6,820 bases of DNA from Bacillota bacterium. Lineage in GTDB: Bacteria > Bacillota > Clostridia > Lachnospirales > Lachnospiraceae. Position numbers and translations under genes: made by a program. Numbering within the stretch: the stretch's first letter is position 1; every line of letters starts with the position of its first letter. The stretch spans positions 1-6,820 of the forward strand of contig JAEYRK010000061.1 of the NCBI GenBank assembly GCA_023435645.1, given 5' to 3'. The notes below the pieces were generated by a model. It saw only the letters and a program-made list of their open reading frames with translations. It did no database searches and was not told the DNA's origin. This document shows positions 1 to 5,817 of this stretch, piece by piece.

Positions 1-171
1 CATCTCTGATATATCTCATGAAAATCTACAAGCATTCGTTAGAATGCTTTCTTCAGAGCCATGTGTAACTCTGAGTTTTTTAGAATTTTCAGGGTTGTTT
101 TACTGTTCAATTATCAAGGTTCATATCCACAAATGCTATTATGACATTTGCTTCCGTTGTTTGCCGTCAAC
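1..171 (-). other. Leader of a stable-RNA (probably rRNA) operon continuing off the left edge
   Basis: This is the transcribed leader downstream of two strong minus-strand promoters; no coding frame fits. On the minus strand it contains GAACCTTGATAATTGAACAG (103-122), which resembles the boxA-like/conserved element seen in leaders and spacers of Firmicutes rRNA operons (recalled from family knowledge, not searched). Several stem-loops are visible: CAAATG/CATTTG (130-135 with 145-150), CAGAG/CTCTG (54-58 with 69-73), and a perfect 7-bp hairpin with a 4-nt loop, AGCATTC/GAATGCT (31-48). The segment at 53-58 can pair with either 69-74 or 4-9, so alternative folds are possible. The 16S gene itself is not in the window; its presence just beyond the edge is inferred. 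A tRNA or other stable-RNA operon is the alternative. Confidence 0.6.
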
Positions 172-177
172 TTTCTT

Positions 178-206
178 AATATAACACAGCCTGCTTATTA
201 TGTCAA
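178..206 (-). promoter_or_regulatory. Strong rRNA-type promoter P2 with A-rich upstream element
   Basis: On the minus strand the sequence reads TTGACA (201-206), a 17-nt spacer, then TATATT (178-183). This gives a perfect -35 and a near-consensus -10 at the ideal spacing, with transcription predicted to start near 171. Immediately upstream (207-236) the minus strand is an A-rich tract with runs of five and six A, as in UP elements that boost stable-RNA promoters. The start of the leader structures fits transcription from here. Confidence 0.8.
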
Positions 207-301
207 CCGTTTTTTATTTTTCTTCATAAGTTTCTTTTGTATGACTTATTCAGCTATCCTTTACCGGTTATCCGTCGGCTGTTGTCAAGTGGCGGATTTT
301 T

Positions 302-330
302 ATTCTACTAAAAACATCGAATAATGTCAA
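302..330 (-). promoter_or_regulatory. Strong rRNA-type promoter P1, tandem with P2
   Basis: On the minus strand TTGACA (325-330) is followed by a 17-nt spacer and TAGAAT (302-307). It lies 124 bp upstream of P2 in the same direction, the tandem arrangement typical of rRNA operons. Its -35 starts only 20 bp past the stop codon of the PH-domain gene, and no terminator hairpin fits in that gap. A further isolated TTGACA at 283-288 lacks a usable -10 at 16-18 nt. Confidence 0.75.
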
Positions 331-350
331 GTATATGAATGAAGTTTTCC

Positions 351-731
351 TCAGTTAATATTATCCAGCTCCACTTCATCAAGCTCTCCTGCATCTATAT
401 TCAAGGTATGTAGGGCTCTCCGCTTTCTCCTTGCTTCTTCTGAATATTGCATTATGAAATCTTTGATTTTCCCGGAGTGCTTAATATGCTGCAATATAAG
501 CTCTGGATGTGTTGTATCACCGGTATAGCAGGTTATGGTCCCAAGCTTAAATATACGCTCTGTTAAGCTCCTGGTAAGACGGACATCTTGAATCTTATAC
601 ATGAATGCATCATCCTCAGTAATGCTTAAGAAGCCGGAGGTAATTGTAAGCTTCTCTTCTGTTATGGTGTACTTTGTGAAGCTGAACGGTAAGCCAAAAA
701 ATTTAATACGTTTTCTCTCTACAAAACTCAT
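351..731 (-). CDS. Small bacterial PH-domain protein (bPH_2/DUF304-like)
   Basis: The 126-aa product is soluble: no signal peptide or membrane segment is visible. Residues about 10-95 follow the pattern of bacterial pleckstrin-homology domains of the YdbS/DUF304 (bPH_2) type: a YTIT..KLTI strand pair, a SGFLS turn, then the characteristic YKIQDVRLTRSL-ERIFKLGTI stretch (45-66). The tail is a basic patch RRKRR (101-105) followed by an acidic C-terminus. The ATG at 729-731 is preceded by AAAGGAG (739-745) at 7 nt. It lies 17 bp after the lipoprotein gene stop, so the two are almost certainly co-transcribed. Most bPH_2 proteins carry membrane helices or several domains; this one is a single cytosolic domain. 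The ligand or partner is unknown. The family call is fairly sure, the function is not. Confidence 0.75.
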   Translation of the reverse strand: MSFVERKRIKFFGLPFSFTKYTITEEKLTITSGFLSITEDDAFMYKIQDVRLTRSLTERIFKLGTITCYTGDTTHPELILQHIKHSGKIKDFIMQYSEEARRKRRALHTLNIDAGELDEVELDNIN

Positions 732-748
732 AGCCCTACTCCTTTATA

Positions 749-1474
749 TTATTTAATATCAATTATCTCTGTCTTCGCCCCATTAGAAATGATCAGATTA
801 ATATCATCCACCTGAAGATCCTTTGATATTTCGTAGATCAGCAGAACTTCCTCCTTTTTACCGGCCCCTATCTTCATATCTATATATTTCAGGTTATTCT
901 CCAGTAATGTAAGAAGCGGCTTATATATAGTTCCTACATTGATATCCAGTTGATAATCAACCTTAGACTTTCTAAGGTCCAGTCTTTTTTCTTTATCGGT
1001 TAAGTTTTCCGCAGTAAAGGAAACTACCAACAACTGGTTCCCCTCCATGGGGGTAAGAGAAAAGTACGCATTCGTCTCATCCTCGGGATAAACGTTGTAA
1101 AACTTATAGCTGTTATAGGAAATATTAATATGATCGGCTCCGATTACCTCAGTGATCGTATAGTCCTTATTTGACTCTGTGGATTCTTCTCCTCTTATCG
1201 GAGTCTGCTTATCCTTATCAGGTTCCTCTTTAGATTCATCCCCTATATCCTCGTTCCCAGAATTATCCGGTCTTTCGGCATCTTCCTCAGTTGTAATATT
1301 CAGCTCCTCCCAAGAAAGCAGATGCCTCTCATAATTCTCATCTTTATTAAGAAGAACTCCAGCCATATATTCCGCTACCACTTCGGTAGATTCCTCTGTT
1401 AGTTGATATTCATGCAAACATCCGGTTAATGACAGCATTAATAATGTTAATAATACCAGTCCTGTCTTTTTCAT
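749..1474 (-). CDS. Lipoprotein of unknown function with acidic linker and C-terminal beta domain
   Basis: The predicted product is a 241-aa exported lipoprotein anchored to the outer face of the membrane. The N-terminus has a positive MKK, a hydrophobic stretch (5-16) and a lipobox LTGC with the lipidated cysteine at residue 19. A short alpha-helical-looking part (about 22-55) is followed by a low-complexity acidic linker rich in E, D, S and K (about 56-105). A beta-rich C-terminal domain (about 106-241) includes NQLLVVSFTAEN, DLRKSKVDY and KKEEVLLIYEI, reminiscent of the immunoglobulin-like DUF4352/DUF5067 lipoprotein domains, but I cannot assign it firmly. The frame stays open 29 codons upstream to 1561, but the promoter lies in that extension and a G-rich ribosome binding site plus the signal peptide fix the start at ATG 1472-1474. 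It is first gene of an operon with the PH-domain gene. Confidence 0.8.
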   Translation of the reverse strand: MKKTGLVLLTLLMLSLTGCLHEYQLTEESTEVVAEYMAGVLLNKDENYERHLLSWEELNITTEEDAERPDNSGNEDIGDESKEEPDKDKQTPIRGEESTESNKDYTITEVIGADHINISYNSYKFYNVYPEDETNAYFSLTPMEGNQLLVVSFTAENLTDKEKRLDLRKSKVDYQLDINVGTIYKPLLTLLENNLKYIDMKIGAGKKEEVLLIYEISKDLQVDDINLIISNGAKTEIIDIK

Positions 1475-1481
1475 CCGTATT

Positions 1482-1487
1482 CCCCCG
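1482..1487 (-). promoter_or_regulatory. Ribosome binding site deciding the lipoprotein start
   Basis: On the minus strand a run of G followed by AA (GGGGGAA, complement just upstream of the ATG at 1472-1474) sits about 7 nt before the start that yields a proper lipoprotein signal peptide. It rules out the longer frame opening at 1561. Confidence 0.55.
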
Positions 1488-1532
1488 TTTGTTCCTCGGT
1501 AAACTACTTTCTTACAAGATGCTACAACTATC

Positions 1533-1561
1533 ATATTAACACTAATTCCATTTTTCAGCAA
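1533..1561 (-). promoter_or_regulatory. Promoter of the lipoprotein/PH-domain operon
   Basis: On the minus strand TTGCTG (1556-1561), a 17-nt spacer and TAATAT (1533-1538) form a sigma-A-type promoter. The -10 is preceded by TGT, giving an extended -10 (TGTTAATAT). It lies downstream of the kinase terminator and about 59 bp before the lipoprotein ATG, which makes the pair an independent transcription unit. Confidence 0.6.
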
Positions 1562-1627
1562 GATAAATCATTAGTTCAAGGTAATATATCAGAGCAATCT
1601 TCGGAACGATATTCCTTTCTATTGTGG

Positions 1628-1682
1628 AATATAAAACTGCTGCAAAATACATCTTATTACCCATTGATGTATTCAGCAGCAG
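1628..1682 (-). terminator. Strong intrinsic terminator after the kinase gene
   Basis: Two 17-nt arms (1637-1653 and 1666-1682) pair on the minus strand as 7 bp (CTGCTGC/GCAGCAG), a two-base imperfect step, then 8 bp (AATACATC/GATGTATT), with a 12-nt loop. The hairpin is followed on the minus strand by TTTTATATT. It begins about 20 bp after the kinase stop codon and ends the transcription unit coming from the right. Confidence 0.85.
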
Positions 1683-1703
1683 CCTTCCATCCTCTAATTG
1701 AAC

Positions 1704-2333
1704 TTAGTAGTTTCTTATTATTACATCTGAAGCTTCTAACGGCTTATAGGTCTTATCATAATAATCTTCTGCCGCCCAATAACGCTCCCTGTAATGAGAT
1801 ATCACATGATTTAGATTATAGCTATGATTACTTCTAATCACTTCTCTCTGAAACCTTATTTCCCTTGGGCAATCCATAAATACAACATAATCAAAATACT
1901 TTCTCCATTCAACCCTTTGTAGAAATACTCCTTCAATTATAATGATACTTTTACTAGGTATCTCATAAATATATTCAGAGACACTATCCTTGCCCTTACA
2001 ATAATGTTGAAGCTTTATTTGTGTTTTATTATCTTTTATTGCCCGAAACAGATTCTCACTTATATAAGACGTATCCCATTGTAAAAAGAAATGTTCGACC
2101 CATTGTTCATATCCTGTATGATATCTGAATTTACTTGGCTTAATATAATCATCTATATGAAAGACAAAGACCGGCCGCTCACAGATGTTATATTTCATGA
2201 GTTGTTCTGTAAATGAAGTTTTGCCAGCACAACTATAACCATCTATCCCAATGATATAATTAGCATCGCATTCTTTAACATTTTTAGCAATGATAGAAAT
2301 AATTGATTGAAGCATGTCCTGCTGATCGTTCAA
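1704..2333 (-). CDS. P-loop kinase, uridine-kinase-like
   Basis: This 209-aa cytosolic P-loop NTPase belongs to the uridine kinase/phosphoribulokinase-like group and probably phosphorylates a small molecule or nucleoside using ATP; the substrate cannot be read from the sequence. A Walker A motif GYSCAGKT lies at residues 32-39 after a hydrophobic strand (YIIGI). An FHIDDYI strand (58-63) supplies the acidic pair expected for Mg/substrate contact, SIIIIEGVF (129-137) matches the following core strand, and an Arg-rich region (157-184) fits a lid. The frame is open to a TTG at 2349-2351, but that has no ribosome binding site. The TTG at 2331-2333 has AGAGG 7 nt upstream and is preferred; ATG 2313-2315 is a third option. 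The gene is clearly more AT-rich than its neighbours. It follows the histidine kinase by 71 bp with no clear promoter, so read-through is likely. Confidence 0.75.
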   Translation of the reverse strand: MNDQQDMLQSIISIIAKNVKECDANYIIGIDGYSCAGKTSFTEQLMKYNICERPVFVFHIDDYIKPSKFRYHTGYEQWVEHFFLQWDTSYISENLFRAIKDNKTQIKLQHYCKGKDSVSEYIYEIPSKSIIIIEGVFLQRVEWRKYFDYVVFMDCPREIRFQREVIRSNHSYNLNHVISHYRERYWAAEDYYDKTYKPLEASDVIIRNY

Positions 2334-2339
2334 GCTAGT

Positions 2340-2345
2340 ACCTCT
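2340..2345 (-). promoter_or_regulatory. Ribosome binding site selecting a TTG start for the kinase
   Basis: AGAGGT on the minus strand lies 6-7 nt before the TTG at 2331-2333. The upstream TTG (2349-2351) and downstream ATG (2313-2315, with AGGA only 1 nt away) lack well-spaced sites. Confidence 0.5.
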
Positions 2346-2404
2346 CTGCAAGTCTTAGGATATTGCAAAACTCGCTTTTACAATTTCCCAAATAGTGATC
2401 AAAT

Positions 2405-3922
2405 TTATCCTAGATTCTTTGTGTCAAGCTCAAACCAGAATTCAACTCCATTCGGATGGTTCGTCGCCCCGCATTCCCGGTTTAGGGAGTTCATGATGGC
2501 TTTTACGATGGAAAGACCGATTCCGCTGCCGCCATACTCCCTGGTCCTAGCCTTATCAACCTTATAGAATTTAATCCAGATCTTATCCAGCTCCTCCTCC
2601 GGAATATTTTCTCCGGTATTGAAAACAGCGATTCGTAGTAAATCATTATATCGAATTAGCTTAATCTCTATAATTCTGGCTCCGTCCACATGATTTAAGG
2701 CATTGCTGATATAGTTTGTGACCACCTGTTCCACCAGGTATTCATCCGCCCACACATAGATTGGATCTTTCTGATCAAACCGTAGCTTAACCTCCTTCTG
2801 TCGGAACAGGATCTCGGTGTTATAAAGAACCGACCGGATCAGCGCTACAATGTCAAACCGCTCAAAGTTTACTCTGTTGCTTCCTGATTCCAGTTCATTT
2901 AAGGACAACAGCTTCTTCACGATTTGATTCATCTTCCCTGCTTCATCCATAATGACTTCACAATAGAAGTTGCGGCTCTCCTCATCCTCGTTGATATTGT
3001 CCATCAGCCCTTCTGCGTAGCCCTGGATCAAAGAAATTGGAGTTTTCAGCTCATGGGATACATTGGACAGGAATTCCTTCCTCATCTCATCGATCTCTGT
3101 CTTCTTCTGTATGTCGGTCAGTAGCTCATTATTCGCTCTCTTTAGTTCAGAAACCGTAGTCTCTAGCTTATCTGACAATACATTGATGCTGTTACCCAGT
3201 TCCCCAATCTCATCCCTTGTTTTTCCCTGGTACTTTACTTCAAAATCCAGATCGGACATTCTCTTGGCAATCCCGGCCAGCTGAAGAATCGGTTTTGTGA
3301 ATCTTTTACTTATAATTAATGCTGCTACGATTCCGATTGCCACAACACAGATCCCGATATAAGCGAGAAAACGGTTAGCAATCTCTGTACTTTCCTGGAT
3401 ACTTTCAAAGTTTGATCTTAGGAAGATCACTTTATCCATTCCCAATTTTCCGATTAAATCAATATAGTAGGAATCCAGATGCTTATCATATAATTTGAAG
3501 ATCAGATAATGATCTGTTTCTTCTATATAAACTCTACTGGTTTCGTTGCTGTTATATGCAGGGCTCAGATAATCTCTGATCAATGATTCGATCTGCACCT
3601 GTTCCCGCTCACCGGAATTCCTCGGCTCCGGATAATTGAATGCCCAACCCCCAGCAAACTGCATGAAGACATAGATATTAACATTATTATACGAAGAAAT
3701 CCTCTCCAGCTTCAGGGTATCCTCCTCCGATAGGAAGATATCCTCCTTACTTTCCTCATAGATCGATTGGATCTGCTGATATACCTTCATCAAGGTGTCG
3801 GTCTTATTACCCTGGTAATAATTTGCCAGGAAGGTCCGGTTGATAAACCAGGTCAAAAAAATAGTCAGTATAATCAGTGCTGTAAATAGAAGTGTTATTT
3901 TAAGCCTTATGGAATTTTTCAT
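2405..3922 (-). CDS. Membrane sensor histidine kinase (HAMP-HisKA-HATPase)
   Basis: The 505-aa protein is an inner-membrane kinase that phosphorylates the adjacent response regulator. It has a short cytosolic N-terminus, TM1 (about 9-30), an extracytoplasmic sensor of about 155 residues (31-184) with no fold I recognise, and TM2 (about 186-205). A HAMP domain follows (about 206-260), then a coiled linker and the DHp domain with the H box FLSNVSHELKTP (phosphorylated His290). In the ATPase domain the N box is NYISNALNH (N407 as the Mg ligand), the G1 box FNTGENIP (434-441) has N where many kinases have D, a variant common in this Firmicutes subfamily, the F box is KIWIKFYKVD, and G2 is GGSGIGLS (464-471). 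All catalytic motifs are intact. Its ATG overlaps the regulator stop (ATGA), with GAGGT at 3929-3933, so the two are translationally coupled. Confidence 0.95.
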   Translation of the reverse strand: MKNSIRLKITLLFTALIILTIFLTWFINRTFLANYYQGNKTDTLMKVYQQIQSIYEESKEDIFLSEEDTLKLERISSYNNVNIYVFMQFAGGWAFNYPEPRNSGEREQVQIESLIRDYLSPAYNSNETSRVYIEETDHYLIFKLYDKHLDSYYIDLIGKLGMDKVIFLRSNFESIQESTEIANRFLAYIGICVVAIGIVAALIISKRFTKPILQLAGIAKRMSDLDFEVKYQGKTRDEIGELGNSINVLSDKLETTVSELKRANNELLTDIQKKTEIDEMRKEFLSNVSHELKTPISLIQGYAEGLMDNINEDEESRNFYCEVIMDEAGKMNQIVKKLLSLNELESGSNRVNFERFDIVALIRSVLYNTEILFRQKEVKLRFDQKDPIYVWADEYLVEQVVTNYISNALNHVDGARIIEIKLIRYNDLLRIAVFNTGENIPEEELDKIWIKFYKVDKARTREYGGSGIGLSIVKAIMNSLNRECGATNHPNGVEFWFELDTKNLG

Positions 3923-4596
3923 GCATCTACCTCAAATTTATAGCCAAGACCCCAGATGGTCTTAATATAATCCCCCTTCTCACCCATCTTACTCCTAAGC
4001 TTCTTCACATGGGTATCGATGGTTCTGGCATCACCGAAATAATCATAATTCCAGACATTATTCAGAATCCGTTCCCTGGATAAGGCTACTCCTTTGTTGG
4101 TTACGAAATAGGATAAGAGCTCAAATTCCTTATAGCTGAGATCTATGCTTGTCCCATCTATTTTCACCAGATGGGCTGCCTTATCCAAGGTTATTCCACC
4201 GATCTCAATCACCTCTCCGTCTGCAGCGACCGTCCTACGAAGTACTGCTTCTACCCTGGCCACAAGAATCTTCGGACTGAAGGGTTTGGAAATATACTCA
4301 TCCACTCCCAGCTCAAACCCCTGTAGCTCATCCTTCTCGTCACCCTTCGCTGTCAGCATAATGATAGGCACCTTGGAATATTGTCTGATTTCCTTACATA
4401 CTTGCCAGCCGTCCATCTTAGGCATCATGATGTCAAGTATGATCAGCGAGATATCCTTATCAGAAAAGAAAAGATCGACTGCCTGCTCTCCGTTCTCAGC
4501 CTCAATTACTTCATAATTCTTCCGCACTAAGAAGTCCTTCACAAGCTTCCTCATCCTGCTCTCATCATCAACGACTAATATTTTCAGCTGCTCCAT
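3919..4596 (-). CDS. OmpR/PhoB-class response regulator
   Basis: The 225-aa DNA-binding regulator is the partner of the overlapping sensor kinase. The receiver domain (about 4-118) shows the acidic pair D10-D11, the phosphoacceptor D55 in LIILDIMMPK, T82 and K104 in SKPF, all intact. A winged-helix DNA-binding domain (about 128-223) has the signature SYKEFELL (154-161), RERILNNVW (174-182), RTIDTHVKKLRSKM (191-204) and IKTIWGLGYKF. The ATG at 4594-4596 is preceded by GGAGGTG at a good distance (4601-4607). It is first gene of its operon, with a candidate autoregulatory site upstream. The target genes and signal are unknown; the Gfo/Idh gene upstream and the kinase downstream are only positional candidates. 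Confidence 0.95.
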   Translation of the reverse strand: MEQLKILVVDDESRMRKLVKDFLVRKNYEVIEAENGEQAVDLFFSDKDISLIILDIMMPKMDGWQVCKEIRQYSKVPIIMLTAKGDEKDELQGFELGVDEYISKPFSPKILVARVEAVLRRTVAADGEVIEIGGITLDKAAHLVKIDGTSIDLSYKEFELLSYFVTNKGVALSRERILNNVWNYDYFGDARTIDTHVKKLRSKMGEKGDYIKTIWGLGYKFEVDA

Positions 4597-4624
4597 GTGA
4601 CACCTCCGTTCATTTCTTTACGCT

Positions 4625-4656
4625 ATTGTATCATCCATCTATGAAAAAATTGTGAA
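4625..4656 (-). promoter_or_regulatory. Candidate autoregulated promoter of the two-component operon
   Basis: On the minus strand TTCACA (4651-4656), five bases, then TTCATA (4640-4645) form two direct half-sites at 11-bp spacing, the arrangement bound by OmpR/PhoB-class regulators such as Bacillus PhoP (TT-ACA-N5-TT-ACA type). A -10-like TACAAT (4625-4630) lies 9 nt beyond the second half-site, and no good -35 is present, so the half-sites cover the -35 region as at activator-dependent promoters. The match is by eye. The same bases can also be read as a weak terminator. Confidence 0.45.
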
Positions 4657-4667
4657 GTCAGTCCACA
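4644..4667 (-). terminator. Possible weak terminator after the oxidoreductase gene
   Basis: The minus-strand RNA can fold UGUGGA (4662-4667) with UUCACA (4651-4656), six pairs including one G-U, around a 5-nt loop, followed by A and six U (4644-4649). The stem is short and has only two G-C pairs, so leaky termination is expected at best. It shares bases with the candidate regulator half-sites. Confidence 0.3.
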
Positions 4668-4685
4668 GCTTAGATTGAAGGATAC

Positions 4686-5681
4686 CTATTGATCATCCCT
4701 CTCCTGTGGGTATGTAAGTCCCCATTCAGTCCGCATCGCATCCATGATTCCCATGATATTAAGAGTATCCTGTAAGGGCAGTTGCTCACTTTCTATGAGT
4801 CCTTCCCGCAAACAGCGATTTACCTCCTCCGCTTCATAAACATAGCCATTCACCGGAAATGGCAGCTCCAGAGTCTCCTCCAGCTCATCATTGGAATTGT
4901 ATCGCATTGCTTCTTCCGCAGACCAAAACCTTGGTACATAGATTCTTCCCTTTTCTCCTATGATTTCTGCATCGAAGCCGATTTTTGCAGATACTGCAGA
5001 GCTTAATTCTGCAAGAATGCCCTGAGGGAATTTCATCAGGATCACATTCTGCTCATCCACACCTGTTTTACCGATTACTGCACTACTGAGGACCTGCTCC
5101 GGTAGGCAATCCAGCATATGAATGACATAGGAAATCGGATAAACACCGACATCCAGCAGGGCACCTCCACCCAGCGCAGGGTCATATAGCCTGCTTTCCG
5201 GATTGAACTCAGACCGGAATCCAAAGGGTACTCTCAGATGTCTGATCTTCCCGATTTTTCCCTCCTGAATCCATTCCTTCACTCTACGGGTTACCGGGAG
5301 AAATTTAGTCCACATGGCCTCCATCAGGAAAACCCTGCGCTCTCTTGCCAGCTCGATTAGGTAAAGGCTATCCTTGCTATTTAATGTAAATGATTTTTCA
5401 CAGAGAACCGCTTTCCCTTGCTTCATACAGAGGGCGGCATTCTCCCTGTGCTCCGGATGTGGTGTTCCTATATAAACCACATCCACCTCAGGATCATTTG
5501 CCAGCTCCTCATAGCTTCCGTAAGCCTTTTCAATGTGGAAGCGATTTGCAAATTCTTCCGCCCTCCTAAGCTCCCTGGATGCCACTGCCACCAGCCTGGT
5601 ATCTCCCATAGAGTTCAGTGCTGTCGCAAAGGTTGAGGATATGTTTCCTGCTCCAATAATTCCCCACCGGATCATCTTCAT
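4686..5681 (-). CDS. Gfo/Idh/MocA-family oxidoreductase (dihydrodiol dehydrogenase-like)
   Basis: The 331-aa cytosolic NAD(P)-dependent oxidoreductase most likely acts on a sugar, polyol or related cyclic diol; the exact substrate is not readable. The N-terminal Rossmann fold starts with WGIIGAGNIS (6-15), a GxGxxS nucleotide loop, followed by VVYIGTPHPEH (68-78). The family E-K pair is in LCEKSFTL (E95-K96, K96 as the catalytic lysine). The C-terminal alpha/beta domain has MEAMWTKFLP (120-129) and GGGALLDVGVYPISY (171-185), with D177 and Y181 in the catalytic positions; these variants match the trans-1,2-dihydrobenzene-diol dehydrogenase-like subgroup. Length is normal. The frame continues 22 codons upstream to 5747, but AAGGAGG (5689-5695) and the Rossmann start place the ATG at 5679-5681. 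It is probably monocistronic. Confidence 0.9.
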   Translation of the reverse strand: MKMIRWGIIGAGNISSTFATALNSMGDTRLVAVASRELRRAEEFANRFHIEKAYGSYEELANDPEVDVVYIGTPHPEHRENAALCMKQGKAVLCEKSFTLNSKDSLYLIELARERRVFLMEAMWTKFLPVTRRVKEWIQEGKIGKIRHLRVPFGFRSEFNPESRLYDPALGGGALLDVGVYPISYVIHMLDCLPEQVLSSAVIGKTGVDEQNVILMKFPQGILAELSSAVSAKIGFDAEIIGEKGRIYVPRFWSAEEAMRYNSNDELEETLELPFPVNGYVYEAEEVNRCLREGLIESEQLPLQDTLNIMGIMDAMRTEWGLTYPQERDDQ

Positions 5682-5688
5682 ATAAAAC

Positions 5689-5695
5689 CCTCCTT
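5689..5695 (-). promoter_or_regulatory. Ribosome binding site deciding the oxidoreductase start
   Basis: AAGGAGG on the minus strand sits 7 nt before the ATG at 5679-5681, directly ahead of the Rossmann-fold start. The 22-codon upstream extension would begin within a few dozen bases of the promoter and carries no family sequence. Confidence 0.75.
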
Positions 5696-5726
5696 TTCTA
5701 GTATGAATGATTACCTTCATTTTACT

Positions 5727-5732
5727 ATTATA
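5727..5732 (-). promoter_or_regulatory. Likely -10 element of the oxidoreductase gene
   Basis: A perfect TATAAT on the minus strand lies 45 bp before the start codon. No good -35 appears at 16-18 nt upstream (the sequence there is around AATAGG), so the promoter may be weak or activator-dependent. Confidence 0.4.
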
Positions 5733-5783
5733 GGAGGGGAAAATCAAATCCTATTCTATTTTCTTATCTCTCAAGATATTCAA

Positions 5784-5815
5784 GGTGTTATATGTAGCTC
5801 CTCCGATATAACACC
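5784..5815. repeat. Perfect 10-bp inverted repeat behind the GNAT gene
   Basis: The arms GGTGTTATAT (5784-5793) and ATATAACACC (5806-5815) are exact reverse complements around a 12-bp centre. The repeat begins 2 bp after the GNAT stop codon and lies about 50 bp upstream of the oxidoreductase -10. No U-run follows on either strand, so it is not a standard intrinsic terminator. It could be a 3' mRNA stabilising or Rho-assisted hairpin, or a regulator operator for the downstream gene. Confidence 0.6.
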
Positions 5816-5817
5816 CG

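Noticed and set aside
260..288. Third TTGACA (283-288) as another promoter
   Set aside because: The -35 is perfect, but at 16-18 nt the hexamers (around GGTAAA) do not resemble a -10; kept only as a note.
1..350. CRISPR array or mobile-element end in the gene-free left edge
   Set aside because: No regularly spaced direct repeats or terminal inverted repeats are seen; promoters and leader hairpins explain the structure.
1622..1837. Plus-strand open frame of 71 codons
   Set aside because: It runs through the kinase terminator hairpin and antisense to the end of the kinase gene; it has no ribosome binding site and no recognisable protein pattern.
2355..2390. Hairpin TTGTAAAA/TTTTGCAA after the histidine kinase gene
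   Set aside because: It has 8 pairs with one G-U, is AT-rich, and is not followed by a U-run; not convincing as a terminator or promoter.
4145..4516. Plus-strand open frame of 123 codons
   Set aside because: It is antisense to the response regulator, whose receiver and winged-helix motifs are complete in the other strand.
4686..5747. Longest reading of the oxidoreductase gene, starting at 5747
   Set aside because: The extra 22 residues precede a strong ribosome binding site (5689-5695) and overlap the upstream promoter region; the family fold starts at the inner ATG.
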